From assembly GCF_026914185.1 (NCBI RefSeq), contig NC_070558.1:4154001-4218000 (forward strand): a stretch of DNA of 64,000 bases. The letters run 5' to 3'. Both the position numbers and the translations under genes were made by a program. The notes below the pieces were generated by a model. The model did no database searches. It saw nothing but the letters and a program-made list of their open reading frames with translations, and was not told the origin of the DNA. Of this stretch, positions 53,715 through 63,746 are shown piece by piece. Within the stretch, counting starts at the first letter, position 1; each line of letters starts with the position of its first letter. The DNA is from Puccinia triticina. Lineage: Eukaryota > Basidiomycota > Pucciniomycetes > Pucciniales > Pucciniaceae.

Positions 53715-54144
53715 ATGAGTTTACCGACTTGATATCTGCATCTCCCCTTGGGAAGGACAGATTGTTGATTGGTCGGACTGCACCGTCATTGTTGACCACC
53801 GCTCCTAGAGGATTGGACCTAAAGAGGTCAAACCTAGCTGAAACTTCTTCCCGAGAGAAAGGGCCAAACATCCGCCCAGTTCTTAGTTTGTGTTGAATTG
53901 ACTCTTCTATCTTTATCCTTGCAAGCTTGGAAGATTTATGATTGTCTGGTGTGAAACAATCCAGATTCCCTAACCTATGATAGGAAATACCTTGATCAAA
54001 CCCTTTCTTGAAACCTAGTAGTACGTCGTCATAATCCAGCAAAAGACCATTTTCCAATAAGGCTGCACGCCAAGCCGCCAAATTCATTTCACAACGCGCA
54101 TTTGATGGCCAAAGTTTCTCTGTATCTCCCTCCATCAAATTCAC
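53686..54144 (-). pseudogene. DIRS reverse transcriptase, first part
   Basis: EMNLAAWRAALLENGLLLDY, IEESIQHKLRTGRMFGPFS and GAVVNNDGAVRPINNLSFPRG are the template-binding N-terminal motifs of DIRS-type polymerases. Upstream the frame is interrupted by the TAGCG element. The sequence on the far side (SSRNEDFSTHTVV) is in phase when the insert and one ACACCGT are removed. Confidence 0.75.
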
Positions 54145-54152
54145 AACGGTGT

Positions 54153-54629
54153 CAACACTGGGTCGCTACGCTACGCTACGCTATTTCAGCGCTACGCGTT
54201 AGCGTAGCGGCAAAAAGCGCCCGGCTATTTTGCATAGCGTTAGCGCGCTGTTAGCGCCGCTACGCTACGCTAATTTTCAGCGGCGCTAACAGCGCGCCAA
54301 TTCTTTGTTAGCGTTAGCGCGCCGCTACAGTCGCTACGCTACGCTGCGCTGCGCTACAGCGCTTTTAGCGGAAAAAAAGCCCTTTTTTCCCGCTAAAGGC
54401 GCTGTAGCGCAGCGTAGCGCGCGCTCTTTTGCGCCCTGCATGTTTAGCGTTAGCGCAATTGCGCGCATCTGCGCTAACGCTACGCTATCAGCTAAAATAG
54501 CTGCGCACCGCGTGCGCGTAGCGTTAGCGCATATGCGTGCAATTGCGCTAACACTACGCTAAAAAATAGCGCATTTGCGCTGCGCTACGCTACGCTAACC
54601 GCTATGGTTAGCGTAGCGACCCAGTGTTG
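54153..54629. mobile_element. TAGCG-rich element, complete copy with 7-bp TSD
   Basis: CAACACTGGGTCGCTACGCT and its inverse AGCGTAGCGACCCAGTGTTG bound 477 bp. ACGGTGT is repeated on both sides (54146-54152, 54630-54636). The interior is made of TAGCG/CGCTA words and is about as self-complementary as the ends. No coding capacity. It inserted into the DIRS reverse transcriptase frame. Confidence 0.9.
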
Positions 54630-54859
54630 ACGGTGTGCGTAGAAAAATCCTCATTTCTGCTACTATGATAAACAAACGAAAAGAAGAAACACAATGGACG
54701 CGAGAAAAAAAATGAGTAATCTATCTGTCTGCGACTCGCTCCATGTTACCAATGAAATTGGTTTGGTAGAGAAAAAAACAATTTCCAGTTGCCTTCGTGT
54801 ACTGCACACATTTGAAGCTGGAGTACTGGAACGAGGAGAGAACAAGGGAGCCTACTGTG

Positions 54860-55676
54860 GGTCTTTTTCCTTCACGGCTGATTTTCCATTCTCTTTTTTA
54901 GTCCCATATCTTGAAGGACCGTGATCGCGTCCATAGCCACCGGGAGCACCCCAATTATAGCCTCCAGCAAAATCGTCTTGTTGATGATAATCCTGGTCTG
55001 AATAGTCGCGGTATCTTCTGTTATACCCGTCATCTTGATGATAGTCCGGGTGGGCCGACTAGTCCGAATGTCTTCTTTCTTGGCCGAAACGGTCTCCAGA
55101 TCCTTGACCCCTTGAACCTCCTCTGCCTCTTGTAGAAAGCCTGCTCTCTTGACAACCGACATAGTCTTCCTGCACCTTCCCTTTTGATTCTTTTGGTTTA
55201 CCTGTCTTCAGATCCCAGCCAAACTTCTTCCCTCCGTACGCATAAGGATTGTCGGTCCATTCAAGTTCGTCTAAAGCCTTTGTTACATTGTAAGCTCTAA
55301 CTCTGACATCTTCTCTGTAGATTGATATGTCTACCGCCGAGACAACTCCTTCATCCACCGGCACTTGATAAGAGAAGGTGTTCTGCCTCACGATCAAGTC
55401 GTACTGGAAACCGGTGAGAAATTTGAATTTTTTGATGATCTTATTGACGTTTGCCTTATGTTGGAGGATCCACTTGGCAAAATCAGGAAAGTTATACATA
55501 TCCCTGTACGTTATGTAGAAATTTCTGTGGTTAGGCGTCCACTTGACAAAGGTTTGTGACCATTTGTTTGGATAGTCGCATCCCGTATAATTTCCGTCTT
55601 TTTCATCTGACCTAGATCTCTTATTCTTATGAGGTTGGATAGCTTCCTCTTGCCAATCTTTGTCAAAAATCGTCAA
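54860..55676 (-). pseudogene. DIRS Gag-like protein
   Basis: A domain with CDYPNKWSQTFVKWTPNHRN, WILQHKANVNKIIKKFKFLT, FSYQVPVDEGVVSAVDISIY and DELEWTDNPYAYGGKKFGW, then an RG-rich segment (RGRGGSRGQGSG). After a TAG at about 55063 the same phase gives a Tyr/Gly/Asp/Gln-rich tail (DYHQDDGYNRRYRDYS, GGYNWGAPGGYGRDHG) to about 54870. It resembles nucleic-acid binding, phase-separating tails. A Gag role is inferred from its place before the reverse transcriptase. Confidence 0.6.
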
Positions 55677-55977
55677 AGGCAGAGGGCCCCTAAATTATCG
55701 AATGTTCTTGTTGAAATACGGGGTAAAACCCATGTCAAAATGCCTAGGAAGCAATCCCTTGATAAAAACAATTGTTGTCTTCTCTGCAGCTCGTTTCGCG
55801 ACGTTGGGCGCTGTGACAATAGCGTTGGACGATTTCGCCCGCAAAACATTTGGCTTCATTATTGGTGGGCCTCATGAGCTAGAAACGTTCGTGGTCGCGA
55901 GAGCTTTGACCTCCTTCTTATATAAACCAAAAAAGAACTCCGCATCTTCTTCGTCGCCCTTATTCACTGCCTCTGTC
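55677..55977. other. DIRS internal spacer
   Basis: No conserved protein. A TATA-like TTCTTATATAAACC lies near 55914 on the plus strand. Confidence 0.35.
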
Positions 55978-56583
55978 AGCCGGGCTACTATAATAAGTTA
56001 GAGCCCGGCTAACTATTGTAACAGTACAAAAATTGTATGTAATAATAGCGGCGCAGAGCGCCGCGTACAAAATAGACTTCTTTCTTGTAAGAAAAGACCT
56101 AACTGCGGCGCGGAGCGCCGCGTACATAAAAAAGATCCCTTAAAAATGAGTAAGGATAGTACGCTCCGGCCAAAGAAGCGGCAGGAGAAAGAACAGTAGA
56201 TTCAAAACCCGTTCTCAAGCCTAGAGAACGGGTCGCCAGACACTCTCAGGAGACTACTAAACCAAGAGTAGTCTCCATGAGAAATAGAAGGGCTTCGGTC
56301 GGGGAGGAGAGAAAGAATTATACTACTCCTCCTCCCCCGGCCGATGATGGAACACAAACCACGCTATTCCTCGAGCCGAGGAATAGCAAAAAGATTGAAT
56401 AACAAATAAAAGTGAACAGGAGCAAAGGGACTAGTAGAATCCCCCTTCACTCCCGTCACCCTTGAAAGAAGCACTACTTCCTCCGGCCGAGAAACCGAGG
56501 AAGTATTTGCAATAAGAACTACAACCCTACCGGTTGTAGCTCGAATATATAATCGAGGGCCTTTGGGCGAAGGAAGGCCCCTC
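55978..56583. repeat. Array of about ten short strong hairpins
   Basis: Perfect or nearly perfect stems lie at 55978-56010 (9 bp), 56048-56064 (7 bp), 56105-56121 (7 bp), 56208-56232 (9 bp), 56249-56276 (10 bp), 56296-56343 (~13 bp), 56363-56387 (11 bp), 56476-56504 (10 bp, one bulge), 56519-56539 (8 bp) and 56555-56583 (~9 bp). Apart from the two GCGGCGC.GAGCGCCGC units, the stem sequences are unrelated to each other. Confidence 0.8.
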
Positions 56584-56975
56584 AGATACCTTTCATAACC
56601 AGCTTGAGGCCTAGCCAGTCTTGCCACTCGTCCTACCAACCAGTACGCCAGCCTGCCTTTGCCTTGACTTTGGTTTTTATCGGATCACTTGTGTTTTTTT
56701 GCCGCAGACTCCCTTTTACAAGTAAGTCTGTGTTTTTTTCCTTTCTACCGGGATTTCCATCCCTTTATATCTCCTGGGAGCATTTCGACGCGCAAATACC
56801 CCCTTGTTAAGGGCCCCAGACGTCACAGGCTACAAACACCCCTGTGCATTCAGTGCGTTGGCCCTGTAAGAACTGCGGAGGGCAATAAAAAACCCCAGGC
56901 GCCGCTGGCCCCTCCGTTAACCTATTTTTTGGTTCATTAGAAATAGCTTTCTAAGCTATTTCACACTTTTTACCG
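56584..56975. other. DIRS internal spacer, second part
   Basis: Open frames on both strands without conserved domains. It ends at a short palindrome, AAATAGCTTTCTAAGCTATTT, near 56941-56961. Confidence 0.4.
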
Positions 56976-57734
56976 CGCTTTTGATGCGCGCGCTACTGTA
57001 CCGTGCTCTGTCGCCGGCGTAGCTAGAAGAGCACTTGTGCTCTTGGCATCACCGAGCCTGACAGCTTCGGTTATCTTCTCCCATAACTTTTCTCTCTTCG
57101 TCTTCTTTTGAACGACGTCAACCGGGACAACAATCGTAGGGAGATCAGATTGATTTCCAGATTGGTTATTGTTGACTACTACAGAGTCTGAATCGATAAT
57201 CGGCAGAACGCTTGAAAGAATAGATTTGTATTGCGCGGCTGTGTCTTCTGCAGATGTAGCTCCGTTTTTATCACGCGTGTCCTCTGTATGACCTGGGGCC
57301 TCTTTATCATGAAGAATAAGATCCGATTTGTTTTCAACACTATGTATGCAATCTCTACAACTCAGAGAATGCTAACCTTTAAACGCATTACTGTTGTCGC
57401 TGTCGCTGCCATCTGGGACAATCTCTATACCGATTTGATTTCCTTCTTTAGCTGTACATTCCAAAGATAATCCAAAGTTAGCTTGCCATCAACTCTGGCT
57501 GCTTTAATGTGACCCTTTGAACTAACAAATTAAGTTTGGATTGTTTATAGTGCTTGGTGGAGTCTCTTGACCTCTGTTTACGTCATCGTTCTTTGGATCA
57601 CCTAGGGTAATACCCTGTATAGCAGTGTCACTTGTCTGCGTATTCTTTGCTGCCAATCGTCGTGTTGCGCGCTTCACCATTTCATCAACCATTGTAAATA
57701 GTTTGAAGAGTTTTGATCGAAGAAAGGTTGTCAA
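56976..57734 (-). pseudogene. DIRS N-terminal ORF, unknown function
   Basis: MVDEMVKRATRRLAAKNTQT and GDPKNDDVNRGQETPPS begin a hydrophilic protein, interrupted by stops near 57520-57480. The later part (EGNQIGIEIVPDGSDSD, AAQYKSILSSVLPIIDSDS, KKTKREKLWEKITEAVRLGD) is also hydrophilic, with a helical end. No family recognised. A short intron (GTTAGC...TTGTAG) may join parts near 57390. Confidence 0.4.
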
Positions 57735-58020
57735 GTGAGAAGTGAAATCTGAAAAAGATGCGGTGCTGAGGAAGAGAAACCGCAGGATATGGAAATGAGG
57801 AAGCTGTGGTAGTAAGAGCGGTAAAGATGAGGTGACACGATGATGGAGAAAAACTCAGGACAGGAGGGGGTGGGGCTGGTACTATAGGTGACCGGAAAAG
57901 CCCTGACAACTGAGCTTGGTCCCTTTGACTCAAGTCAGCCCTCCTCTGAGTTTCCTCCCGGTCTGGCCTGGCTCCACAGCTTGCGTGCTTGGACCTTGGT
58001 GACCTCCCCTAGCGGTCTGG
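57735..58020. other. Junction region between DIRS and E4 pol
   Basis: No repeat ends or protein are recognised, so the exact breakpoint between the two elements is not defined here. From about 57990 the translation resembles the start of E4 RNase H ([10 protein letters not shown]). Confidence 0.35.
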
Positions 58021-58990
58021 TCACTGTCCAAGAAAAGAGGGACCTATTGTTTTCATATCCAGACAACTAAAGGACAGTGAAACAAGATATGGTGCCAGCC
58101 AACTTGAATGCTTATGCCTGGTTTGGGCCCTAGAGAAACTCCATTACTACTTAGATGGCAGTGTATTTCATGTTGTAACAGATTGCTCAGCTTTGAGATC
58201 ACTGCTGAACATGAAGACTCCCAACAGACACATGCTCAGATGGCAGATTGCCATTCAGGAATACAGAGGCAACATGACTATAATCCACAGAGATGGGAAT
58301 ATTCACAAGAATGCGGATGGACTTAGCAGATGGGCCTTGCCAAATAATCCTAGTAACCCTGCTTATGACCCAGAAGACAAAGATGATGATAGATTCCCCA
58401 TCATGGGCATCCATGTCTCTACTTTCAAGAATGAGTTCTTTGACTCAGTAAGAGAAGGTTACAACCAAGATAAAAACACTGCTATATTTTCTGAACTTTT
58501 GTTTAAAGATGCTAAAGATGCCCAGCTGAAAAACTCTCTACAAGATCCTTGGAGAAAGCTTTATGATGAAGGAAGATTCTCTACATTTGATGGCCTAATC
58601 TACTTCAGAGAAAAACATAATTCTGTCCTAGTCCTAGCTGACAAAGAAAGTATCAACACCATCTTGCATGAATGCCATGACAGTGTCTACTCTGGTAATC
58701 TTTCTGAAGACAGGACATTGGAGAAAGTGGCTGATACAGCCTGGTGGGCTAACTGGCGACAAGACACTGGTGAATACTGCTCTTCCTGTGATAGATGCCA
58801 GAAAGCCAATAAAGCCACAGGCAGAAAGCCAATAAAGCCACAGGCATGAAAATTGAAGAACCTTCAAAGCCATGGGATGTGATTAACATGGATTGGGTAA
58901 CTTCCTTGTCCCCTGGAGGAGCTGCTAGTTTCAATGCTTGTCTGGTAATAGTAGACAGATACTCTAAGACCCCAATATTTGTACCCTGCT
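58021..58990 (+). pseudogene. E4 RNase H and integrase, first part
   Basis: RNase H end: [20 protein letters not shown], then [12 protein letters not shown] and [13 protein letters not shown]. The integrase zinc domain reads [13 protein letters not shown]...[12 protein letters not shown], where the second His is replaced by Asn. A tandem duplication of 23 nt (58799-58821, 58822-58844) shifts the frame right after the zinc domain. The integrase core begins DVINMDWVTSL and SFNACLVIVDRYSKTPIFVP and is cut at 58990 by the following element. Confidence 0.88.
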
Positions 58991-60242
58991 TCACCAGGAA
59001 AAAAAAATAGTCACTTGATGGCAAGTGACATGATGCAGCTTTGGTTTCTGCTCCAGAGCTACTCCAGCGCTGCTCCAAGTCTGCTCCACCAGCACTTGTA
59101 GAGCTTGCAGGACTGCACCAGAGCACTCAATTTGGCACAGTCAGCTGATCCTAATTTTTTCCCAGGAACAGCTGATGCTCATCATAAGCTGAGCAGTAGG
59201 CATTGACTGAGCCTGGGCCGAAGCTGAGCATTGGCTGAGCCTAAGCCACAGCTGAGCATTGGATATCACAAGCCTGAAACAAATCCAAGTGTCAGCTGGA
59301 CCAAGAATATTCCAAATCTGAGCATCAGCTTAGCCAACAATGGTCCAAAGCTGAGCATCATCTTGGAAAAGGCTTGTGCAGAGCTTAGGATCAGCTGGGA
59401 CAATACTGTTCCAAAGATTAACACCAGCTGGGCCAAAAATTTTCAAAAGCTGAGCATTGGCTGAGCCAATGCAGGTACAAAGCTGAGCATTGGCTGAGCC
59501 AAGGCTGTTCCAAAGCTGAGTATCAGATTTTTTGAGACTATTCAAAAGATTAATAGCACCTGAGCCAAGGCTGTTCCACAGCTGAGAATTAGCTGAGCCA
59601 AGGCTGGTCCACAGCTGAGCATCAGCTGAGCCAAGGCTGGTCCACAGCTGAGCATCAGCTGAGCCAAGGCTGGTCCACAGCTGAGCATCAGCTGAGCCAA
59701 GGCTGGTCCACAGCTGAGCATTGTCTTAGCCAAGGTTGGTCCACAGCTGAGCATCAGCTGAGCCAAGGCTGGTCCACAGATGAGCATAAGCTGTTACAGG
59801 AGTGGTCAGACTCAGAATCTGAGCATTGGCTGGGCCGAGATTTATCCAAAGCTGAAAATCAGCTGAGCCAATACTGGTCCAAAGCTGAGCATTGGCTGGG
59901 CCAATGATAGTCCTAATCTGAGTCTAAGCTGAGCCATGACTGGAATAAAGCTGCAAATAAGCTGGGCCAGGACTGGTTCCAATCTGGGCAACAAAGCTGA
60001 GCATGAGCTGGGCACCAAAGCTGAGCATAAGCTGGGAGCTAAAGCTGAGTATCAGCTGACCAGAAATGGGGATCAGTGGTGCCCAGCAAAAACTGAGGAT
60101 CTCCTGTGGAAATTCTTAAACTGTTTAGATGGTGGGTAGATGGTGGGTAGATGATGGGTAGATGGTGGGTAGATGGTGGGTAGCCCGCTGGAGCTGGCAT
60201 GATGTCACTTGTCATCATATGACTATTTTTTTTCCCTGGTGA
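58991..60242. mobile_element. TIR element carrying a 33-bp minisatellite
   Basis: The ends TCACCAGG(G)AAAAAAAAATAGTCA and inverse are followed by similar arms (CAAGTGACATGATGC / GCATGATGTCACTTG). GCT flanks both sides (58988-58990, 60243-60245). Removing it with one GCT gives [13 protein letters not shown], the expected integrase reading. The interior has a minisatellite with unit GCTGAGCATCAGCTGAGCCA AGGCTGGTCCACA, clearest at 59580-59790, degenerate over 59190-60060, plus GATGGTGGGTA repeats at 60128-60183. Confidence 0.88.
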
Positions 60243-60245
60243 GCT

Positions 60246-61257
60246 TCAAGGATAATTCTGCCATGGACACTGCCATACTGTTTTGGAACAGAGTAATGCC
60301 TAGAACTGGCATCCCCAGAATCATCATCTCTGACAGAGATCCTAAGTTCACATCTGAATTCTGGACTGGTTTACATAGTATGCTAGGAACCAAACTCTAC
60401 TTCTCCACTGCTTACCACCCCAGACTGATTGATTAGCTGAAAGAATGATTCAAACACTGGAATATATGATCAGGAGATTTTGTGCATATGGTCTAGAATT
60501 CAAAGACAATGATGGTTACACTCATGAATGGGTTTCACTTCTACCAATCCTTCAGCTAGCATATTGCACCAGAATACATTCAACCACTGGAAAACCTCCT
60601 GCCATCCTGGAGAAAGGCTGGATCCCAAACCTTCCCAGGAATTTCTTGAAACAAGACTCTGTAGACATTCATCCTACTGCTCTTGCCTATGGGAAAATCT
60701 TTGAGAAAGCTAGAAAACATGCTGAGCAATGCATAACATAAGCTACATCTTAAAATAAAGAAAGATGGGACAAGAATCACAAAGACCCATCCTTTAAAGT
60801 TGGTGATAAAGTCCTGATATCCACAGCAAACTTCAACAACTTGTCTGGCCCTAAGAAGATGAGAGACTCCTTTACTGGACCATTCCTTGTGAAAGCTTTA
60901 CATGGAAAGAATGCTGTAGGAGTGATTCTGACTGAAGAGTTCAGCAGGGAACATCCTAAATTCCCTGTTAGCTTGGTGAAACCATACAGAGACCCCAATC
61001 CAGATAAGTTCCCCTTGAGACAGAAAGTTAAAGTTGTTATTCCCCCCATGGATAAGACCCCTCAGAGTAAAGTCATACAGAAGATTCTCAGAGACAAGAG
61101 ATTGAGAGTAGAGAACAGAGATATTATGATGTACTTGGCTAGATACAAAGGCATGAGTGCTGATCATGATGAATGGCTCCTTGAGAAGGACATTCCAGAC
61201 TCTGCTATCCTTCTCAGGAAATTCAGAAGTGAGAAGAGGTCTACCCCTGTGGTTTAA
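60246..61257 (+). pseudogene. E4 integrase end and chromodomain
   Basis: Integrase core: [20 protein letters not shown] and STAYHPR, then a frameshift and a TGA before [33 protein letters not shown] follows. Two TAA codons lie at about 60738-60750. 60841-61257: the C-terminal GPKKMRDSFTGPFLVKAL and a chromodomain (KVIQKILRDKRLRVENRD...YLARYKGMSADHDEWLLEK), which in live elements directs integration to modified chromatin. It ends at TAA 61255. Confidence 0.88.
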
Positions 61258-61294
61258 TTTCTTACAAAAATCCAACCCTTTTGGTGGTAGGGAA

Positions 61295-62231
61295 TGTCAG
61301 CCTTAGAGTCAACTCAGCTGACCTAAAGTCTGCCTTTTTCTACTTTTTACATATGAATTACTTCATATCTTTTTCATCTTTGGAGATAACATTGTTTTGA
61401 CTTCATATTCTGTTTCCTCATTCAATTTTAACCCTAGTTACAACTTATCAATTCCGTGTAACTACACTCCTTCCCTGAGTTATTGAGTTGTGGCGCGCAT
61501 GCGCAGTTGTGACGTGTCAGTGCTACCAGGCTCGCCAAACCACATGTACATATGTAAATTACATAAGCAAACTGTGAAAATTTTCGTAGTCAGGATCCCC
61601 CTTGCCTGAGGCAGTTCTACAGACTTCAGCACACCAGAACCACACCCCAGATAACCCCAGGATCACCACCAAAGAGATTACCACGCTCCCAGTATACCTA
61701 CTGTCACAGGCGCCTGGGATATTGACAGTAAGTAACCTCTTTCACTGAACCTTGTTTATCTCAGAGGTACAACTCTGTGTCTGCTTGATTTGCTCTTCTT
61801 TTGCTGGCCTTTGCCTTATCCTTGATCACAGGGCTGCCCCTGCTAAATATCATTCTTTTTCTGTGGTTTTTGTAAGAAAAAAACCACATAGGTTTCCCTT
61901 TAAAGAACCTTGACTATCCAGAAGGAAGCTAAAAAATTGTGGCTGGATTAAACTTGTCTAATCCAGAAGCCCTCCACGTTTTTTTTTGGTGAGAGGAGGC
62001 TGTTGCACTCTCTAGCACAGCTTGGCAGCACTCTTCTAAAGAGGTATCATTGCCAGTGGACGTGCATTCCCACTAGAATAACCTTGAATATCTGCTTAAT
62101 CTTGAATCTGCTCAGTCTCTTTCTCTCTTTCTCTCTCTCTCTTATATTTGTAGTTTCTTTATCCCAAGAAATCCAAATATTACCCCCCATTTTCTTGTAT
62201 CCTGTTGTCACTATAGAGACTCAGGCTCACA
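61295..62231 (+). repeat. E4 3' LTR
   Basis: TGTCAGCCTTAGAG...CAGGCTCACA, 937 bp, directly after a purine-rich GGTGGTAGGGAA. A diverged inverted copy is at 11451-12060. No 5' partner in the window. Confidence 0.75.
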
Positions 62232-63746
62232 AAGTTGACCCAAAAGGAGAGTCACACTATCATAGGAAGTTGAATTGAGTGGAGTTATGTCCATAATGGG
62301 CAAGGTGGATTCTGAAGGGGGTATTTGAAACAGGGAAAATTAAATCCGGTTGACCTGACCAATTTGGCTGGATGTGTATGAGCGTCAGACAAAAGAAGCA
62401 AAACACCACAACGAGATCAGGGAGGGGAGCCAGAGCATGAAAGGTATAAATAGATCACAGTTTGGGTATCTTTCTCCCTCACCCTCCCCCACCTGGGCAT
62501 TTTAAAGCCACGGGGTACTTTCAATGGCAACAAGAGTTTATGGTAATAGTTAGTGGGATTCGCGCCAGCCCTATAAAAATCAAATCTTGTGTTTTTGTTT
62601 CAAAAGTAGGGGAAACCCTTGAACCGAAATTCCATGATTTATAGGTTTTATTAAACTTAGATTAAAAGCTACATCATGTCTTTATCACAAGCTGAATGCC
62701 TCACACTATCTGAGGAAGAGTGGAGAGGTAGGAGGAATGAGGGGACTGAACCTTGGGTTTGCAGTGGCGAAGCCCCCTTTGCCTTTAGTAGCGCTAAATT
62801 AGCGGTTTTTGGGGCTGCTATGCTACACCATTTTGTAGTTTAAAGTGTATTACAGTTAACGCTAAGTGATATTCAAGAAAAAAATGTAATTTTAGCTGAA
62901 AATTACGGCTGATTTAGCTGTAATTGGTAGCTAATTATCTTTAATTTAGTGTTAGTGTGTTTCAGCGGCTTTTTATTACAGCCAAAGATAATAGTCGGAA
63001 TCATGAGCGGCCAACTATAACGCTAAAGAATCAGCGCCAGTGATTTAATTTGCGGAGTAGTTGCATTGTTGCTTCTCATGACCTCAAAGTATTGCATGCA
63101 ATCAGGTTGAATGCATCCCAGATCAACCAGGATACTCTTAAAATAGTCATTTTTTTGGTAGTGAATCTGTGTTCAATCCTGTAACCATTCAATTATTTTT
63201 AAAAACTAGAGATATGCAGTTGTATTGGGGGTTAAGTGATAAAAATTTCAAGAGGAGAAATTTGTGAAAATAAGAGGACACTAAACAAAAATTGAAAGAG
63301 TATTATGGGAAGAATTCTGTCAAACAATTATACAGACTGAGTGAAATTTTAAATCTGGGTGCGCAATTCAATTTGGATCCATGGGCACAGGAAGAGTCAT
63401 TTGCAGAAATCAACTAAGAGTTCTATAAGATACTAATGATTCAATGAGAAATATTTTTAAAATATTTATTGCAGTTAACTCCCTCTCAACCCACACATGA
63501 GTATGCAAGCACATAATTCCTATTAGCCCATGTGAAATTGTCACACCAAATCGGCCAATGGAAAGTGCACCTGAAGTATCAATCTGTTCTTTCTCCTGAA
63601 TCATCATTTGGAGAAATATGACTTGCAAGTGAGTTGTCATCATGAGTTTTCATAATATCATCAGATATTGAAGGGTGAGAATTTTTGAATTTCTCCCATG
63701 CATGTTCTGTGTAAATTATGTATTTAAGGTCGAAATCCTGTTTCAA
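62232..63746. other. Intergenic DNA with a possible decayed TAGCG element
   Basis: No protein. 62780-63050 has scattered GCGCTAAATTAGCG, GTTAACGCTAAG and TAACGCTAAAG words, perhaps an old relative of the TAGCG element. A TATA-like GGTATAAATAG lies at 62440 without a clear gene after it. Confidence 0.35.

Larger units (their letters stand above)
53204..57734 (-). mobile_element. DIRS-like (YR) retrotransposon, truncated at its 3' end
   Basis: Minus-strand order: N-terminal ORF (57734-56976), hairpin-rich spacer, Gag-like ORF (55676-54860), and reverse transcriptase (54144-53204, N-terminus upstream of an inserted element). The reverse transcriptase has motifs typical of basidiomycete DIRS elements. 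The RNase H, methylase and tyrosine recombinase parts are missing past 53204. No terminal repeats were found. Confidence 0.7.
50141..62231 (+). mobile_element. Chromodomain Ty3/Gypsy element E4, degraded and nested
   Basis: Pieces in order: an N-terminal proline-rich protein and a coiled-coil part, Gag with zinc knuckle to 53203, a gap filled by a truncated DIRS element, RNase H and integrase from about 58030, an inserted TIR element 58991-60242, the rest of the integrase, a chromodomain and the 3' LTR 61295-62231. Protease and reverse transcriptase are absent. The left limit is uncertain because no 5' LTR was found. Confidence 0.75.

Noticed and set aside
54305..54562. ORF of 85 codons in the TAGCG element
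   Set aside because: Simple-sequence DNA without stops in one frame; Arg/Ala-rich nonsense protein.
55629..56940. Several plus-strand ORFs over the hairpin array and DIRS spacer
   Set aside because: No domain, low protein-likeness, and opposite to the DIRS reading direction.
59542..59787. Repetitive protein GPALAQLMLSC with an 11-residue period
   Set aside because: It is the translation of the 33-bp minisatellite; lengths divisible by three keep it open by chance.
59190..60060. CRISPR or regulatory operator array
   Set aside because: A degenerate direct minisatellite inside a TIR element; no unique spacers of constant length.
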